From a virus, in IMG/VR virus record IMGVR_UViG_3300048580_000526, positions 25,964 through 89,963 of that record: DNA of 64,000 nt; one strand, 5' to 3'. The position numbers and the translations under genes are program-made. Under the pieces are notes generated by a model. That model did no database searches. It was not told the origin of the DNA and worked only from the letters and a program-made list of their open reading frames with translations. Of this stretch, positions 16,520-31,500 are shown in pieces (positions within the stretch are counted from its first letter, which is position 1; each line of letters starts with the position of its first letter).

Positions 16520-19500
16520 TGGCAAATAACGAACAACTTTTTATATACGCAGACATAATTCAAGTACCAGATAAAAGAAAAATGATTAAACAACTTCCAG
16601 GGGTTGTTCAAACACAAACATTGCAAAATTTCTTTTCTGCTACTGTGGATCATTTATTTCAACCAGTTCAAAGTGAACGTGTCGCAGGATATATTGGTCA
16701 AAAGCCATCATATTATGACCCATCCAAAGATTTTTATGTTCCAGAATTATCTCAAGAACGTTCAATTTATCAATTGGAACCATGTGCAACCACAAAAAAT
16801 GGTAATAGCATCACCAATGCAATTTTCTTCGCAGATTTATTACAAGCATTGCGTTCTGAAGGTGCTAATATAACCAACCAAAATCGTTTGTTTGAGCAAG
16901 ATTATTATTCTTGGTGTCCACCTATCAATTTGGATATGCTTATCAACTACTCCCAATACTATTGGCTTGAAAATGGTCCAGAACCAATTTTAGTTAAAAC
17001 AGCCACTGATATTGATACACAATTGGTTGGTAAGACAGCACCAGATGCAGCTGACTTGACTTTTGGTGATTCAGGTTCTGTAAAAATCACTTCTGGTATG
17101 AGAATAATATTATTAAACGACTCAAATCCAGCTTATAATGGAAAAACTATATCTATTGAAGGCGTTGGGAAAAGTATTTTTATCGTTGAATTTAATGAAA
17201 CAGACCTAAATTCTACACCATGGGATTTATTCCCTTGGGATAGGTTTGATTGGGATTTGAGTACTTTGACAAGTTCTGATTATATCATCATGGAACGAGG
17301 CTGTAAGGATACAAATTCTTGGGCAAGAAACAATCACTGGTATCATAAAGACGTTCTTTTGGCATCAAATACTTCATTGTTTACTAACATTAATAAACAA
17401 GCCAGTAGACCTATTATTTGTTTTGAACGCAACTTGGAACTTTATAATTATGGGGATTTTAGAAGAAGTTCTGTGGACCTTATTGATGTTGATTCACAAT
17501 CTATGGACCCATTTAATAATTTCCACCCACCACAAGGGGAACGTTGGGTATTATTACAGGTTGATGGTACGTTGCAATTTATTAATGAAAACAATGGGAT
17601 ATCATACCAAGAACAAATTAGAACATTAAAAGCACAATATCCGGAACAACCAGAAAAAGTTCAAATTATTAAAAATGGTAGTACGATTTTATTTACTGCT
17701 ATTATTGATAGCGATGTTAAAAACAACAAACCATATTTGGTAAAAATCGACAATCCAGTTTCAACAAGCAGTGTTAATTCTTGGGATTCTGAACCATTGG
17801 ATATTGATGTATGGGAAGAATCAGACCCAGACATTAGCTTATCATATTCTGAAATAATAACTGGATTCTTGCGTTTTACACCTGTCACTGACAGTCAAGA
17901 TGGAACAGCTGGACCAAACATTGGTGATATTATTAAAATAAAATTTGGTGAATATCAAGGGAAAGAGATGTGGTTTGATGGGCATAATTGGATTATCGCT
18001 CAAGAGAAGAAAGACGTTAACCAAGAACCATTATTCACCCTTTATGATGCTAACCCAAATGGTAATGTTGGGGTAAGATTGGATGATGAAACCCGTTACC
18101 CAGGAAGCTCATTCAAGGGAAATAAAATTTTTGGGTTCTTGTTGAACACAGATAATAGAACTGTAACAGATCAATATATTGGTAAAAAATTAACCTATAA
18201 TGAATGGGGCGAAATAAAGTATCAAGATTTCTTGGATATAGTAACTGACAACGATTTGGTTAATACTCGTTATACCTATACAAAATCAAAATACAATAAC
18301 CAACCAATATCAGGTTATTATTTCTGGAAAATTAAATCAGATGAATTTTATGGTAATAATTGGTGGACTGTTAACGAAACATCAAAACAATTTATCGTTG
18401 ATAATTTTATAGTAACATCTGACCAACCAATAATTAATAAACAAACATTCATTGGTGATGGGGTAACTTCATCGTTTATTTTGAATCATAATGTTCCAAC
18501 AAAAGATTATTTGAGGGTCGTGGTAAAAGATTCTACCACCAATACAAATATATTTTATAAAATGGATGATAATAGTAATAAGGTTGAATTTTATGACATT
18601 CCATCTGTTGGACAAGTTATAACTTTTTATCACTATAGTAAACCAAAATCTAATTTAGAATTTATTATCAGTCAAGAACCAGATGTTAATTTACTATTAA
18701 ATAAACAAGATAATTTGATGGTTTATATTAATGGAAAAGTCGCAACACCAGGTGAACATTATTTATTAGTTAACCAAAGAGAATTTGATGCCACAACACC
18801 TATTAGTAAAATAGCAATATTACAAACAACAGATTCAACAAACATTAGTATTATGAAAAATACTAACATTACAGTTAAATCATATTCTCCTCTCACACCT
18901 GATTTGGACATTAATGGGCACTATGAAATACCAAATAACTTGGCAATCAATCCAGATTGGAGTGAAGTATCTTATATAACATCAGACCAATTCTTACCAC
19001 AATTTAGTGCTATTATTAAGAACCAACCAAATTTTTCTGGTATTGAATATGAAGCCAATAATTGGAGAGATACTATACAGGATCGTTCACTTGGTAGGAC
19101 AATTATCCAACATACATCCCCATTATTGCGCCTTATGATAAGCAATGCCAATGATGATTTGGATTATATGAAGTCCAGTCGTTTTGTGGAAACAGAATAC
19201 ACCAGATTTAAAAATAAATTCTTACAAAAATTGACTAAATTTTGGATTAAAGATTTTATTCATGTAGACATAACATCAACCACAGAAGCACAAAGAAAAA
19301 TTGTAAAGAAAGCTGCCATTGATAGTATTATGAAAGAAATCAACCTTGGAAAAGTTTATAAGGTATCACCATTCTCATATTCCAATATGGCTGGTATGAA
19401 TTGGTTTATCCCCCCAACTCCAAGTTTTCTTGGATTATTCCCAACATTCAAACCAGAAAAATATGTTGATGATACTTACCTAACTCCTATTGAAGTTATC

Positions 19501-22500
19501 CAATGCCATGATGGTTCATTGTTGAAAACTTTTGGTGATTATCGTGATGAAATTATTTTGGAATTGGAAACATTAATTTATGAATCAATCCCATTAAAAT
19601 TTAGAGATGGAAATCCACATAATGCATTCCAATACAAACGTTATTTCCCAGGAAAATTCAGAACACAACTTTCGGAATATACAAGGGAAGAAATAAACAC
19701 CATTTCACAACCTATGTTTGAACGTTGGGTATCTGAAAACCAACAATCATATCGTCCACATACAGGATTTGATTATACAAATTTGTGGACTTATAACTGG
19801 TCCACTTCTACAGATAATTTGGGAAATCCAGTACCGGGACATTGGAGGGGAATCTTCAATTGGTTCTTTGATACAGATAGACCTCATACTCATCCATGGG
19901 AAATGTTAGGTTTCAGCGAAAGCCCTGACTGGTGGGAAACATATTATGGACCAGTCCCATATACAAGAGGGAACATGAACCTTTGGGAAGATTTGGAAAA
20001 AGGTATTATTCGTGAAGGTTCGAGGGCTGGTATTGATCCATATTATGCAAGACCTGGGCTATTGAATATATTACCAGTTGATGAATATGGACACTTGATA
20101 GACCCATGGACAGCAGGTATGTTGAGAAGAAAACCAAATTATTCAGAAGCAGAAGCAGATTGGGTATATGGTGATGGTTCACCAGTTGAAACAAAATGGA
20201 AAAAAACTTCACAATTCCCGTTTGCAATGTCACAAATTGGATATTTGATTAAACCAGCACGTTGGATGGAACAATGCTGGAACCCATTAGACGATGAATT
20301 TATTTATGACCAAAAACAATTAATCAGAAAGTCAACATTGAATAGAAGTTCTCATTCAAAATTCACAGTTCATGGTGAAACTTATAATGGGCAATTGGTT
20401 ATAAATTATGGTTATCAACAATGGATAACTGATCGCTTATTATCAAACAACAAATCACCTGGAAGCAATTTCGGTGATGTTATCAGGGCACTTGGTGTTC
20501 AACTTGGTTATAAGGTTGGTGGGTTCTGTAATCCATATACATTCTATGCTGATAACATTTTGGGTTCATTGCCAGCAGAAAATATTAATCAATTTTTATA
20601 CAGAAGCCCATCTGTCAGGGAAGAAATCTACAGTGGTGTAATCATTGAATGGACAGGACGTTCTTATAAAGTTTCTGGTTATGATTCCATAAATCCAGTG
20701 TTCAAGATCATCCCAAGCGACGTTTTTGGTAAGAAAGTATCACATGACGTTGGTGGGACTGTTACCATCCAACCACCAGAATGGCAACAAGGGATTCTTT
20801 ATAATGTTGGCGACACAGTAATGTTTAACTACACATATTATAAGGCTATTAAAACAAATCAATCCACTACTTATTTCGACCCTACAGTTTGGGTGGAGAC
20901 AACATTGAGTGCATCATTAAGTGGCACCACTGTTTTTGAATATTTGGAACCAATTTATGACAGACGTATTGAGACAATTCCATATGGTTATGAGTTTAGT
21001 TCAAGACAAGATACTTTTGATTTCTTGGTATCTTATCAACGCTATTTAATATCTCGTGGATGGGCATTTGATGATATTGATGAAACCACCACCAACGAAA
21101 AAATTGATTGGATATTATCAGGTAGATTGTTTGTTCAATGGTCATTGGAAAGAGATAAGAACGTTGGGACATTTATTAAATTATCCCCATATGCAATTCA
21201 TGCCCAATACAAATCCTCCTTTGGCTCTATCCAATCAATTGAGCAAGTTCTCAATGGTGTGTATAGCTTGTTGGATGAAAATGGCTTTATTATTGAACCT
21301 CATGATATAATTTCTATGCGTTCTGATGACGTTATGGATATCAATTTATTATTAAATGATCGTTCATTATCATCTGTTAGATTGTTCGTTAGTGAAATTG
21401 AGCATGTTATATTATTTGATAACGTCACAGTGTTCAATGATTTGATATTTGACCCATTATTTAACCAACGCCAAGTTCGTTTGAAGGTCGATGGCACCAG
21501 AACACTTGCATGGAATGGAAGAATTGATGCCCCTGGTTATATCATTAGTGATAATTTGATTTATCCAAACTTTGAAAAAACCGCCAAAGATTTCTTGCGA
21601 CTTTATGGCATTGAGGACGTTGTTGATAACGTTGAATTACAAAACCGTGCTCGTCACCTTATTGGATACCAAGAGCGTCCATATTTACAAAATCTTCTTT
21701 TGAGTCCAACCACAAATTTCCAATTCTACCAAGGGATGATTCATGCGAAGGGTTCTCGTGGAAGTATGACCAAATTATTCAGAAGCGAATATGTTTCAGA
21801 ATCAAGGGACTTCAAAATATTTGAAGAATGGGCGTTCAAGTTGGGCGACTACGGCGCAATTGACACCAACCCAACCATGGAGTTTTATTTAGACCCATTG
21901 AACGGAAAACAAATCACTGAAGACCCACAATTGGTTACCTTTAATGAATTACAAAACAGTTCATCCTTGCCAGCAGAACCAAGCGACCTCGATGATCGTT
22001 ATGATAATATTATTTCACTTTATGACTATTTTGAAGATGGTAAATTGGTAACACCAGATAAACGCTGGTTGCGCCGTCCAAATGGTATTGGTAATCTATG
22101 GGAAAAACGAGACTTTGGGTTCTATGCATCAGATATTCCAAACGCTGGTCCAATAAAATTAGATGAAGTTGATTATTTCATAACCAATACTACAGAATTA
22201 TTGAAATTCTCCACAAATTTACGTGTTGATAAAAACAAGTCATTGACAGATGGTGAAAGATTGTGGATATATGACACTGGTTGTGGTGATTGGAGTGTTT
22301 ATCGTGTTACAGGTGTTACATCAAATAGTGCAAGTGTAACATCTGTGAGTCTGAATGCATCAATTGACCAAGATTCATTGTGTGGTTTAGACGTTTCCAC
22401 AGTCACATTAATTCCTAATCAAAAAATGGATTTAACATCTGTACACAGTTTGGTAGATGGACAATATTTTGTTGTTGTTGAACAACCAAAGTACCCATTA

Positions 22501-25500
22501 GGACAATATGAAAGTTTGTTGGGGACTTATAAGGCTGAGATTGGTACACATGGTACTATGATTTATTATTCTTCACCAAATACCATATCTAATACTTGGA
22601 CAGATGGTACTGGACCACAAATTTTTTCATATATGCCAATGAGATACCCAACATTGAATTCTGTTACTGGTATTAATCCAAATACAGGATGGAAATCAAA
22701 AAACAATAATTATATTTTTGAATTAAATTCGAACGTCTTGGCAGTTGATTCAAATGGGCATTATATTGGGAGTTTAAAATTAATCGATTCATCTAAAATC
22801 AACAGTACTACTATTTTGGGTGTGTCGTTAGAGTTGGTTACTCCAACAAATAATATCCATAACGAAGCTTTTACAGTTGAAATTGGTAATGTATTTAAAA
22901 ATAATTATTATACATTCACTACCCCATCATTAGTTTCTAATGATTTGGTGCAATCATTTACATTAAATGATAATATTGCAGGTACAGGTTTGAGACAGAT
23001 TATTATTGGTTCAACACCACATAATTTTAATGCAAAATATAAAATTGGTACACAAATTGTTGGAAAAATTTCAAATATACAAGTTGATATTACACATGCT
23101 TTTGCACAAACAGTTAATCCAGTTACTTTTAGTATTGGTACTTTGGCTGATCCAAACAAATATATTGTGAGTGGTTCTGTTAATATCACTGTTATCAACA
23201 CTGTTGTATTTGATACTTTGCATGAAATATATGAACCAGAAGATATTTATGTGTTTTATGATTTGGGGAATATCCCAGACCAATTGGGTTCAATGAATGT
23301 TGCAATCACCTATAAGAATGAAATTGATTATACCACTAACGTTTTATACACCACCAACGATGATTTGATGATGTACTATAACTTTGGTACTATTTTACCA
23401 TCTGACAACGCCATGGGCACCTTTAGGGTTCATATTACTATTAAAGAAGACAACAGTGATATTATTTGGGTTGATGATGCGAGAACATCTTATGAAATTC
23501 AAAAATCCATCACACCATATTGGGCATCTTACATACCTGCAATGATGGAGACAACAATTTCCTATAACGACCAAAAATATTTTAATGGGAATAAATTCCT
23601 AACAGCATCAACCCCACGTAATCTTTTTAATAATGAAGATAGATTGATTAATAAACAAATTACAAGAATTGAAGTTGAAGTGCAGGAAGCATTTACTAAT
23701 ACATCCACAGTATTTAATGGAAGTTTTGATTATAGTGATTTAGGGTCTGCTAACACTACTGTTATTAACGGGCAATCTTGGATGTACAATGAAATTAATT
23801 TGGTTGGTGAAACATCTAATGCTATGGATGGTGTTGTGACTGATTTACAAATCACCATTGCAAGTCAAGGTTCATTTGTTCGTCCAACAACAATTAAATT
23901 GTTTACACCAAACACTTCTTATGCTGCAGGGGCATTAATTTGTCAAAATGGATTGATTGAAAAAGCAAGAGTTTCATTCACCAGTGGTGCAACATACAAT
24001 CAATCAGATTGGATTCAGATGCCAAAGTTGCAAATGATGATTGGTACAATGTCCAATCCTAATATTGTTTTGAATGAAAATATTATTGATTTGGCTACAG
24101 CTAATGTTACAGATATACCAATGAAAGTTGAAGTAATATCACCAAACGTTGGTTCACCAGAAGCATTGTATGTTTTCTATAACTTCAATCAATATAATAT
24201 TAATACAAGTAACACAAGTGCTGTGACAATTTCTGGTACAATTAAATCATTTGTGAAAATTGGTCATATGTCTGGTAATAATTTTGGGTTCGCCCCAATA
24301 GTTCTCACAGATGAACTAAAAACCACAGGTGTTTACACTTATGCACCAAAATATTATTATGATTCATTATTGAAAACAAATAACTTGCAAATTGGTATAG
24401 TTGGACATGACACATCTACAGGTAAAATCATTGTTCGTGTTACCACATGGGATCAAACATGGGTACAAGATCGTGTTGAAATCAAGAAAATTTCACCAAA
24501 TCAAATTGAATCAGCATTATTATATAATATTGAAACAGATCGTATTGAACGTTATTTGACATATTATGATTTATATAAGGGCATCGTTCCAGGTAATGCT
24601 AATAGGGAAATTTATTACAGAACATTAACAGACCCTGCAAAATACACACATGGAACTGGATTGTCTGACAAAAATATTGACCCAGAACAAGCTTGGGGTA
24701 TGCCAGAGTTGGGCAGAGTTTGGTGGGACTTGTCCACCACACGTGCATTAGAATATGAAATTGGTGATGACTTGCAATACTCTTGGAAAAATTGGGGCAA
24801 GACAGTTCCAAATTCCACTATTGACATTTATGAATGGGTTCGTTCTCCAGTTGCACCAAAAGCATTGGCTGCAGGCAATTCATCATTCAACGCTTCATCC
24901 TATTCAGGGCAATTGGACGGTATCGTTAAAGACGCCGACAATCCATTCTGGGTCGAGAGTAAAGAATTTGACAAGACCGTTGGGACTTTTAAAACTTTTT
25001 ATTATTTCTGGATGAAGAACAAGAACACCGTTCCAGCAGTACCATTTAGAAACGTTTCTGTATCGCAAGTAGCGGCAATGATCTCCAACCCATCTGGGCA
25101 GGACATTCCTTGGTTTGCGCCTATCAACGAAAACTCCATTCTTTTGGGATCGCTAAAACAATACTACACCAATGGTAATATCGTTCTCCAAATCAACTGG
25201 AAAACTGGTACTAACGATGGTAACATCCATCGCCAATGGGTGTTGTTGCGTGAAAACGACCCAATGTCACAAATTGACACAAGACTTTGGAATAAAATGC
25301 GTGACAGTTTAACTGGCTGGGATTCCTATAGCGAGACGGTTGTAAATCTTGATGGAAGCCATTCTGTTGTGTCTACACCAAAACAAGTCCCAGAGCCAAA
25401 TTTGACAATCGTACAAAAATATGGTACACTATATCGTCCTCGTCAAACATGGTTCAAGACTGAAGCTGACAACTCACCATCACGTATGGCAAGAAAAGTG

Positions 25501-28500
25501 TTAGTCCAAAAATTGAATTCATCGTTTATGGACAGGACAACACCATTTGTGGATGACTATGCAGATTTCGTTGAATCGTTAAATGTCAGTTCTCCAATGC
25601 CTGCTGCAAGGTTCAAGCCTGTAGTTAGCCAAAACATTGCATATACTAACACAACATCTCCTATTACTTTGAAGCCAAGTGTTATTGGGTATTTGTCACT
25701 TATAACCATCACAGTGACTACAATGTTCGTCCAAGGTTCTCCAACAATATCTGTTGGTACAGATGCCAATCCAGAATTGTTTGTTCCAAGATCATCTGTT
25801 AATTTAAAAACAACAGGTACTTTTATATTTGGAACAAAACATCTATTGAATAGTAAAACAGATATTAAAATATTCACAGATTTTAATAACTCTATCGCTG
25901 GGGAATTCAAAATTGCAGTGACAACTGTTGAAGCTAACCTTGATGGTTATGATTATGTTGTTGGACCAACTAATGATGGGGTTACCGGTAGAGAAGTTCG
26001 TGATTTACTTCTTTATAACCCAGGATTAAATGATGGTGATAGGGTTCTTGTTACCAATGATATTGACGTTGCAGGGTTCTGGTCATTTTGGGAATGGCAA
26101 AAACCAGCATCATCAAGTGTTGGAAGTTTTGTGATGCTTGGCGTACAAACATATAATATTAATGTTGCAAATGATGATTTTATTGGTTATGTTGATTGGT
26201 ATCGCAATGATTCTACCTACCAAATTACTTCTAACAGCAAACCATTATTTTATTTTGATACCATTGAGGATATGGCTGCTGCAATTGATACTTGGCAAGA
26301 AGGTTCATTGGTCGCTGTTAATAATGTTGATGGGCGTTGGTCTTGGTATATTAGAAGTGTGACTACTATAACACTTGATTTGACTACTGGTTGGGTTCTT
26401 GTTGCAAGACAAAATGGGTCCATTGCATTAAATAGTTCATTTTATAATAACACAACAGTGTTCGCCCCAAAATTTAAAACATTTAGTGAATGGACGATTG
26501 ATTATGATACTATTGTGGCAAGAGATGGTAGTAATGAAATAGTTGAGTTGTTGGATATATTACAAACAAGAACAGATGAAGAATTTAAATTATTCCAAAA
26601 CCAATTATTCTTTACAATGGTGAAATTTGTATTGTCTCAACAACACTTGGTAGATTGGATATTCAAAACATCCTACATTTACATTACAGGGTTGAATCAA
26701 CAACTTGAACAAAATCCAGTCGTTATACCAGACAACACAGAAAGCATTCTTGATTATATCAAGGAAGTGAAACCATATCACACCAAGATCAGGGAATTCA
26801 TTCGTTCATTGGCTACTCCACTTGAGGTCAACACCTATATTGCCACAGACTTTGATAATCCTTCCACTTGGGATGCACCATTGCTTGACAGCACATTCTT
26901 GGGAACCTATCGCTTGGCAAATCCATCTGATTCTGACGCAGCGACTGCTGACGATATTGGACCATATGACGAGAAGACTGTTGCTGGACAAACTGGTTTG
27001 ACAACGAAGCGACCATGGAACGAATGGTGGGCTGCATATTCTGGTAGTGTATCTTTGGCAAACGACGCTACTGGTATGAGAATTGATTATAAAAATAATG
27101 ACAACAGATCACCAAACACAGAGCACTGGAAATATTTGAACACTGTCCGCACCTATAACATGGAGATGACATTTGATAGGGTCCAGACTGACCTTGACAC
27201 ATTGATGGCAAAACCATTTGACCAATGGACCACAGCAGATCACACTTTATTAGCCAACTCTGGTGTAGTGGCAAAAATGTTTGCCCAATACTCTGATTTC
27301 CAAGAAAACTGGGTATATTACAAATCCCTAATAAGCGGTTCACAATTCAGAGGCACTGTAATGGAAGGTGGTGAATTGTTGAATTATGACATTATCGACT
27401 TTGAAAACAATCAATGGGATACTCGTCCATGGTCTGTTTACAATTGGGACGAAACCCAATATAGCGATTCATACCCAACAACCCAAATCAAAAAATTGGT
27501 TTTCTCTTATACAGATTTCACAACCCCAATTACGGGTGTCCCATCAGGGAAGGGAACATGGTATAAGAAACGTATCACAAAAGATTTCGTTGGTATCGTT
27601 ACAGACGTTATATTCTTGGTTGGTACAGGATTTAAGAACGTCCCATTCCAACAAATCACATCATACGTTGGAACCGACGCTGCATTTGATTATTTGGTAG
27701 GAAATTCCACAACATCTTCTGATTTTGCGTTTGAAAACCAAGATTTGACATTTAGTGGGACATTTGTTCACCCAACTTTCACAGAAATCAACACCAAGCA
27801 GGATTTGAACCTTTATGTTCGTCTTGAAGGCACTCCAACAGCTGGTGAAGGTTTTGTGGTTGTGAAGTCGGCAGATAAAGTCCAGCATTTAACCTATACA
27901 GTTGAGATTGATGGTGCCTCTGGGCAATCTGGTTCAAAGATGTTGGTAGCCCATTCCATTGGAAACATTTCGACTGTTAAAGTTACAGTTTTGGAACCAT
28001 TTAGCGCCACAGAAATTCCAAATCTTTCTGTGTCTGTTGGAACACCATACAACCATTCGTCAATATTGGATTCAAGTTTGGTTAATTTATCAAATTATAA
28101 ACAACCAGTGGGCACGTCCTATCCAGGTGAAGTGGTTTACTCCATTGCACAACACAATAGAACACCTGTTAATTTGAACGTATATTATGACTTCCTTCAA
28201 GCAACGGCAGGTAAGATTAAAGTTGAAATTAACATTGATACTGTAAAACAAAAATTGTCCGCCGCAGGTCCACTTGAACCTTATTATGATTTGGGTGTTA
28301 GTGGTGGGACTTTAGAAGGGATTGCCAAGGGTGTTATTGAGCCAGCATATGACCCATTAACTGATAATGATCCAAACATTCTTATTGAAGGTGGAAGATT
28401 TATCCAACCATATATTGAGCAAGATCGTCCAGAAGAATTGGTTCGTTCATTTGTGAATGATATAGCTGCAGTAACTGTTAATACAAACAGTTCTTTTGGA

Positions 28501-31500
28501 TCGCCAATGATCCATATGCAAAGATTTAAAGGAACAGGTTCACCAGGACCATTTAATATTTTCTCTATAGGACAAAGTATTAGTGCTATCATTGTTCATA
28601 AAAACAATAAATTATTAATTGAAAGCGAAGATTATACTATTGATTGGATTAGTATGACTATTACCTTCTTGGATAGTTCTGTCAATTATGGTTCTATAAC
28701 CAATCCATCAACAACTGTTGATTATGGTTCTATAACTGAAGTAGTTACTTCATCTGTTGATTATGGTAACGTTTCTGATATTACAGATTCAGAAAATAAT
28801 TCAAATAATACCAACTTGAACGATGATTATTTGGTAACTACTTTCACTACAGGTGGTGCTCAAGTTCTTCAGGAAGCCACATTTATTGCGCCAACAGATT
28901 ATGTTTTATCAAATAGCATTATCAACGAAAGCGTTTGGGCTAACACTGGGGTAAATAAAAATGCAATAATGGTAACTGTCAACGGTTATATCCCAAGCAG
29001 TTTTGATTTTGATATTATTGAAAATAAAGTTATCGGTATCGTCCCAGAACCAAATATTGGTGATAGGGTCCAAGTAACATTATTTGATTCTGATGTTTAT
29101 AGTGTGGTTAGGGTTGAAAATTTCATTGTTGGTTCTGATCCAGTTGTGTATCCATATGATTTGAATTTGTCATGGCATCAACAATCCACTACCCCTGCAA
29201 GTTCAGCTATCTTGGTTTATAATAATGGTTATAGATTATTGCCACCTGATGTTGAATATTTTGATGGTAATGGTGTGAATAATATATTTGTCATCCCAGC
29301 CCCAAAAACATTAACCAACCTTACAGCAATCATCAATGGTGTGACCACCACAGATTATAAAATCCGCCCATTTAGTGACGTTACCATTAATCTATTATAC
29401 ACCATTACAATAAGTGGTGCTGATTATTTGGCAAATGGATATGTTGAAATACCATTCACCAGTATAACAGGTTCTGTGTGGGACATTGCAAAAGAAATTC
29501 CAAAAGATGCATTGTTTATTATTAAAAATAATCAAGTAATGCAGGATAGAGTTGTTGAGCACGGTAATAGGGTTCGTTTGATTAGATTTGATGAACAACC
29601 AATTGCATCAGATACTATCACTATTGAAGTTTATGATTCGTTTGTTTATCGCTTACCAACATTTGTGAAAGATGGTATCCATTATGACTTTACAAGTTTG
29701 ACCGCTAATTATACCTTTGAATCCAATATTCAAACATCAGACCAATTATATGTTTATGTTGATGGGATTGTTGTTTATAATTATTTTATATCAACACCAA
29801 ATATTCAAACACCAAGTATTAGAAAGTTAACATTCTTTGCCACAGATTCTTCTTGGGATATGGATAATATTGGTATTGATGCTTCGACTTGGGATGGTTT
29901 TGCTTCTTTTATGCCAGGAAAATCAATTCCAACAGCAGTTAATACTGTTAAAATTGTTGTTCTTGATACAAAGTTAAATAATCATGATGTTGAAATAGTA
30001 TTTGACGTAATCCCACCAATGAAGTCGTTGATTGAAGTTACAATTATGGAGAATTATGATTATATCGTTAATGGTGATATTGTAGAAATACAATCACAAG
30101 TTCAACTAACAGAAAAAGATGAGCTACAAGTAATTTCATTCTCTGAAGATTCATCATTTGGTATAAGGACAGAAATTTTTGAAGGAACAGTCGATTCCAC
30201 TTATGATTTGAGTCAAATGCCATATAGCTCCAACGCAATTTGGGCTACAGTTGATCGTTTTGACATGAATAATCCTACAGACCCAACCAAAGGTATGGAT
30301 CAATATCAAACCAAAGACTTTAAAGTATCATATAAAATGGTTGACGAAGGTAATGGTGTGACTAAAGAAGTTGCAGAAGTAAAATTCGGAATACCACATG
30401 CAAGATTATTTAATATTGGTTTGGGGTGGTCAATAAATCCTGGTTCTGAATTAGGAATGGACCAACAATACACTTGGGACAAGAAACCATGGGAAGACCC
30501 AAATTATACATTTGAACCAGATTCAAGCAAGACAGTTGGGCAAACAATTCCAGAACCAGCAGGATTAGTTTATGAACATGGTTGGGAAATGGATGCATGG
30601 GAAGGTGGGTCATCAATTGAGCGTGATAGAGTTTGGATCACATCATTCTCTGGTACACCAAACGTTCCAGCGGTGTCGTTTAGATTGTTTAAGACAAATA
30701 ACGGTACTTGGGAACATATTAGAATATCAGATTCTTATAAGACATATTTGAATAAACCAATTTATACAGCATCAAGGACTATTGAATTGGTAGCCAATCC
30801 TGAAATTCCTGTATCAAACATCCCAGTTGATTTATTAGATATTCCTGCTAATAAACCAGGTGTTATTTGGATTGAAAATGAGCGTATTGAATATAAGAAC
30901 ATGAGTATGTCAATGGTGAACAACCGTCCTGTGTATACATTATCAAATATCACCAGAGGATCGTTGGGAACCCCATCAATGCAATATTTGCGTTATGATA
31001 GACAGCATTATTATGGTGATGGATTGAATAAAGTGTTTATTATTGACCAAAACATTAAAAATAATTTTGATAATTTGGCATTTATAAAATACCAATACAT
31101 CGTTGATAAAATTGTTGATGGGTTTACCTATTATAAAATATATAAAGAAACACGTTTGGAATCAACTGATTATACAATTTATAGAGAAGCTGGTGTATGG
31201 TATGTTAAATTTAATACAGCCCTTCCACAAGCTGTTATTGCCAATCAAGAACCATTCTACCCAATTTATAATGTTAATTCTTATTCTTGGGATAGTAATG
31301 TTATATGGGGTAATGATGTTTGGGATCAAACTGGCACAATACCAAATCCAAATCCAACACCACAACCAACAATTGTGAATACTTATTACCCAACTGTTGT
31401 GATGGTAGGATTTAATAACGAAGCTACTTATATAAACGACGTTTTACAATATGAAGAAGGGACTATGGCAATTAACGGGGCACATATTATTCCTGGTGGC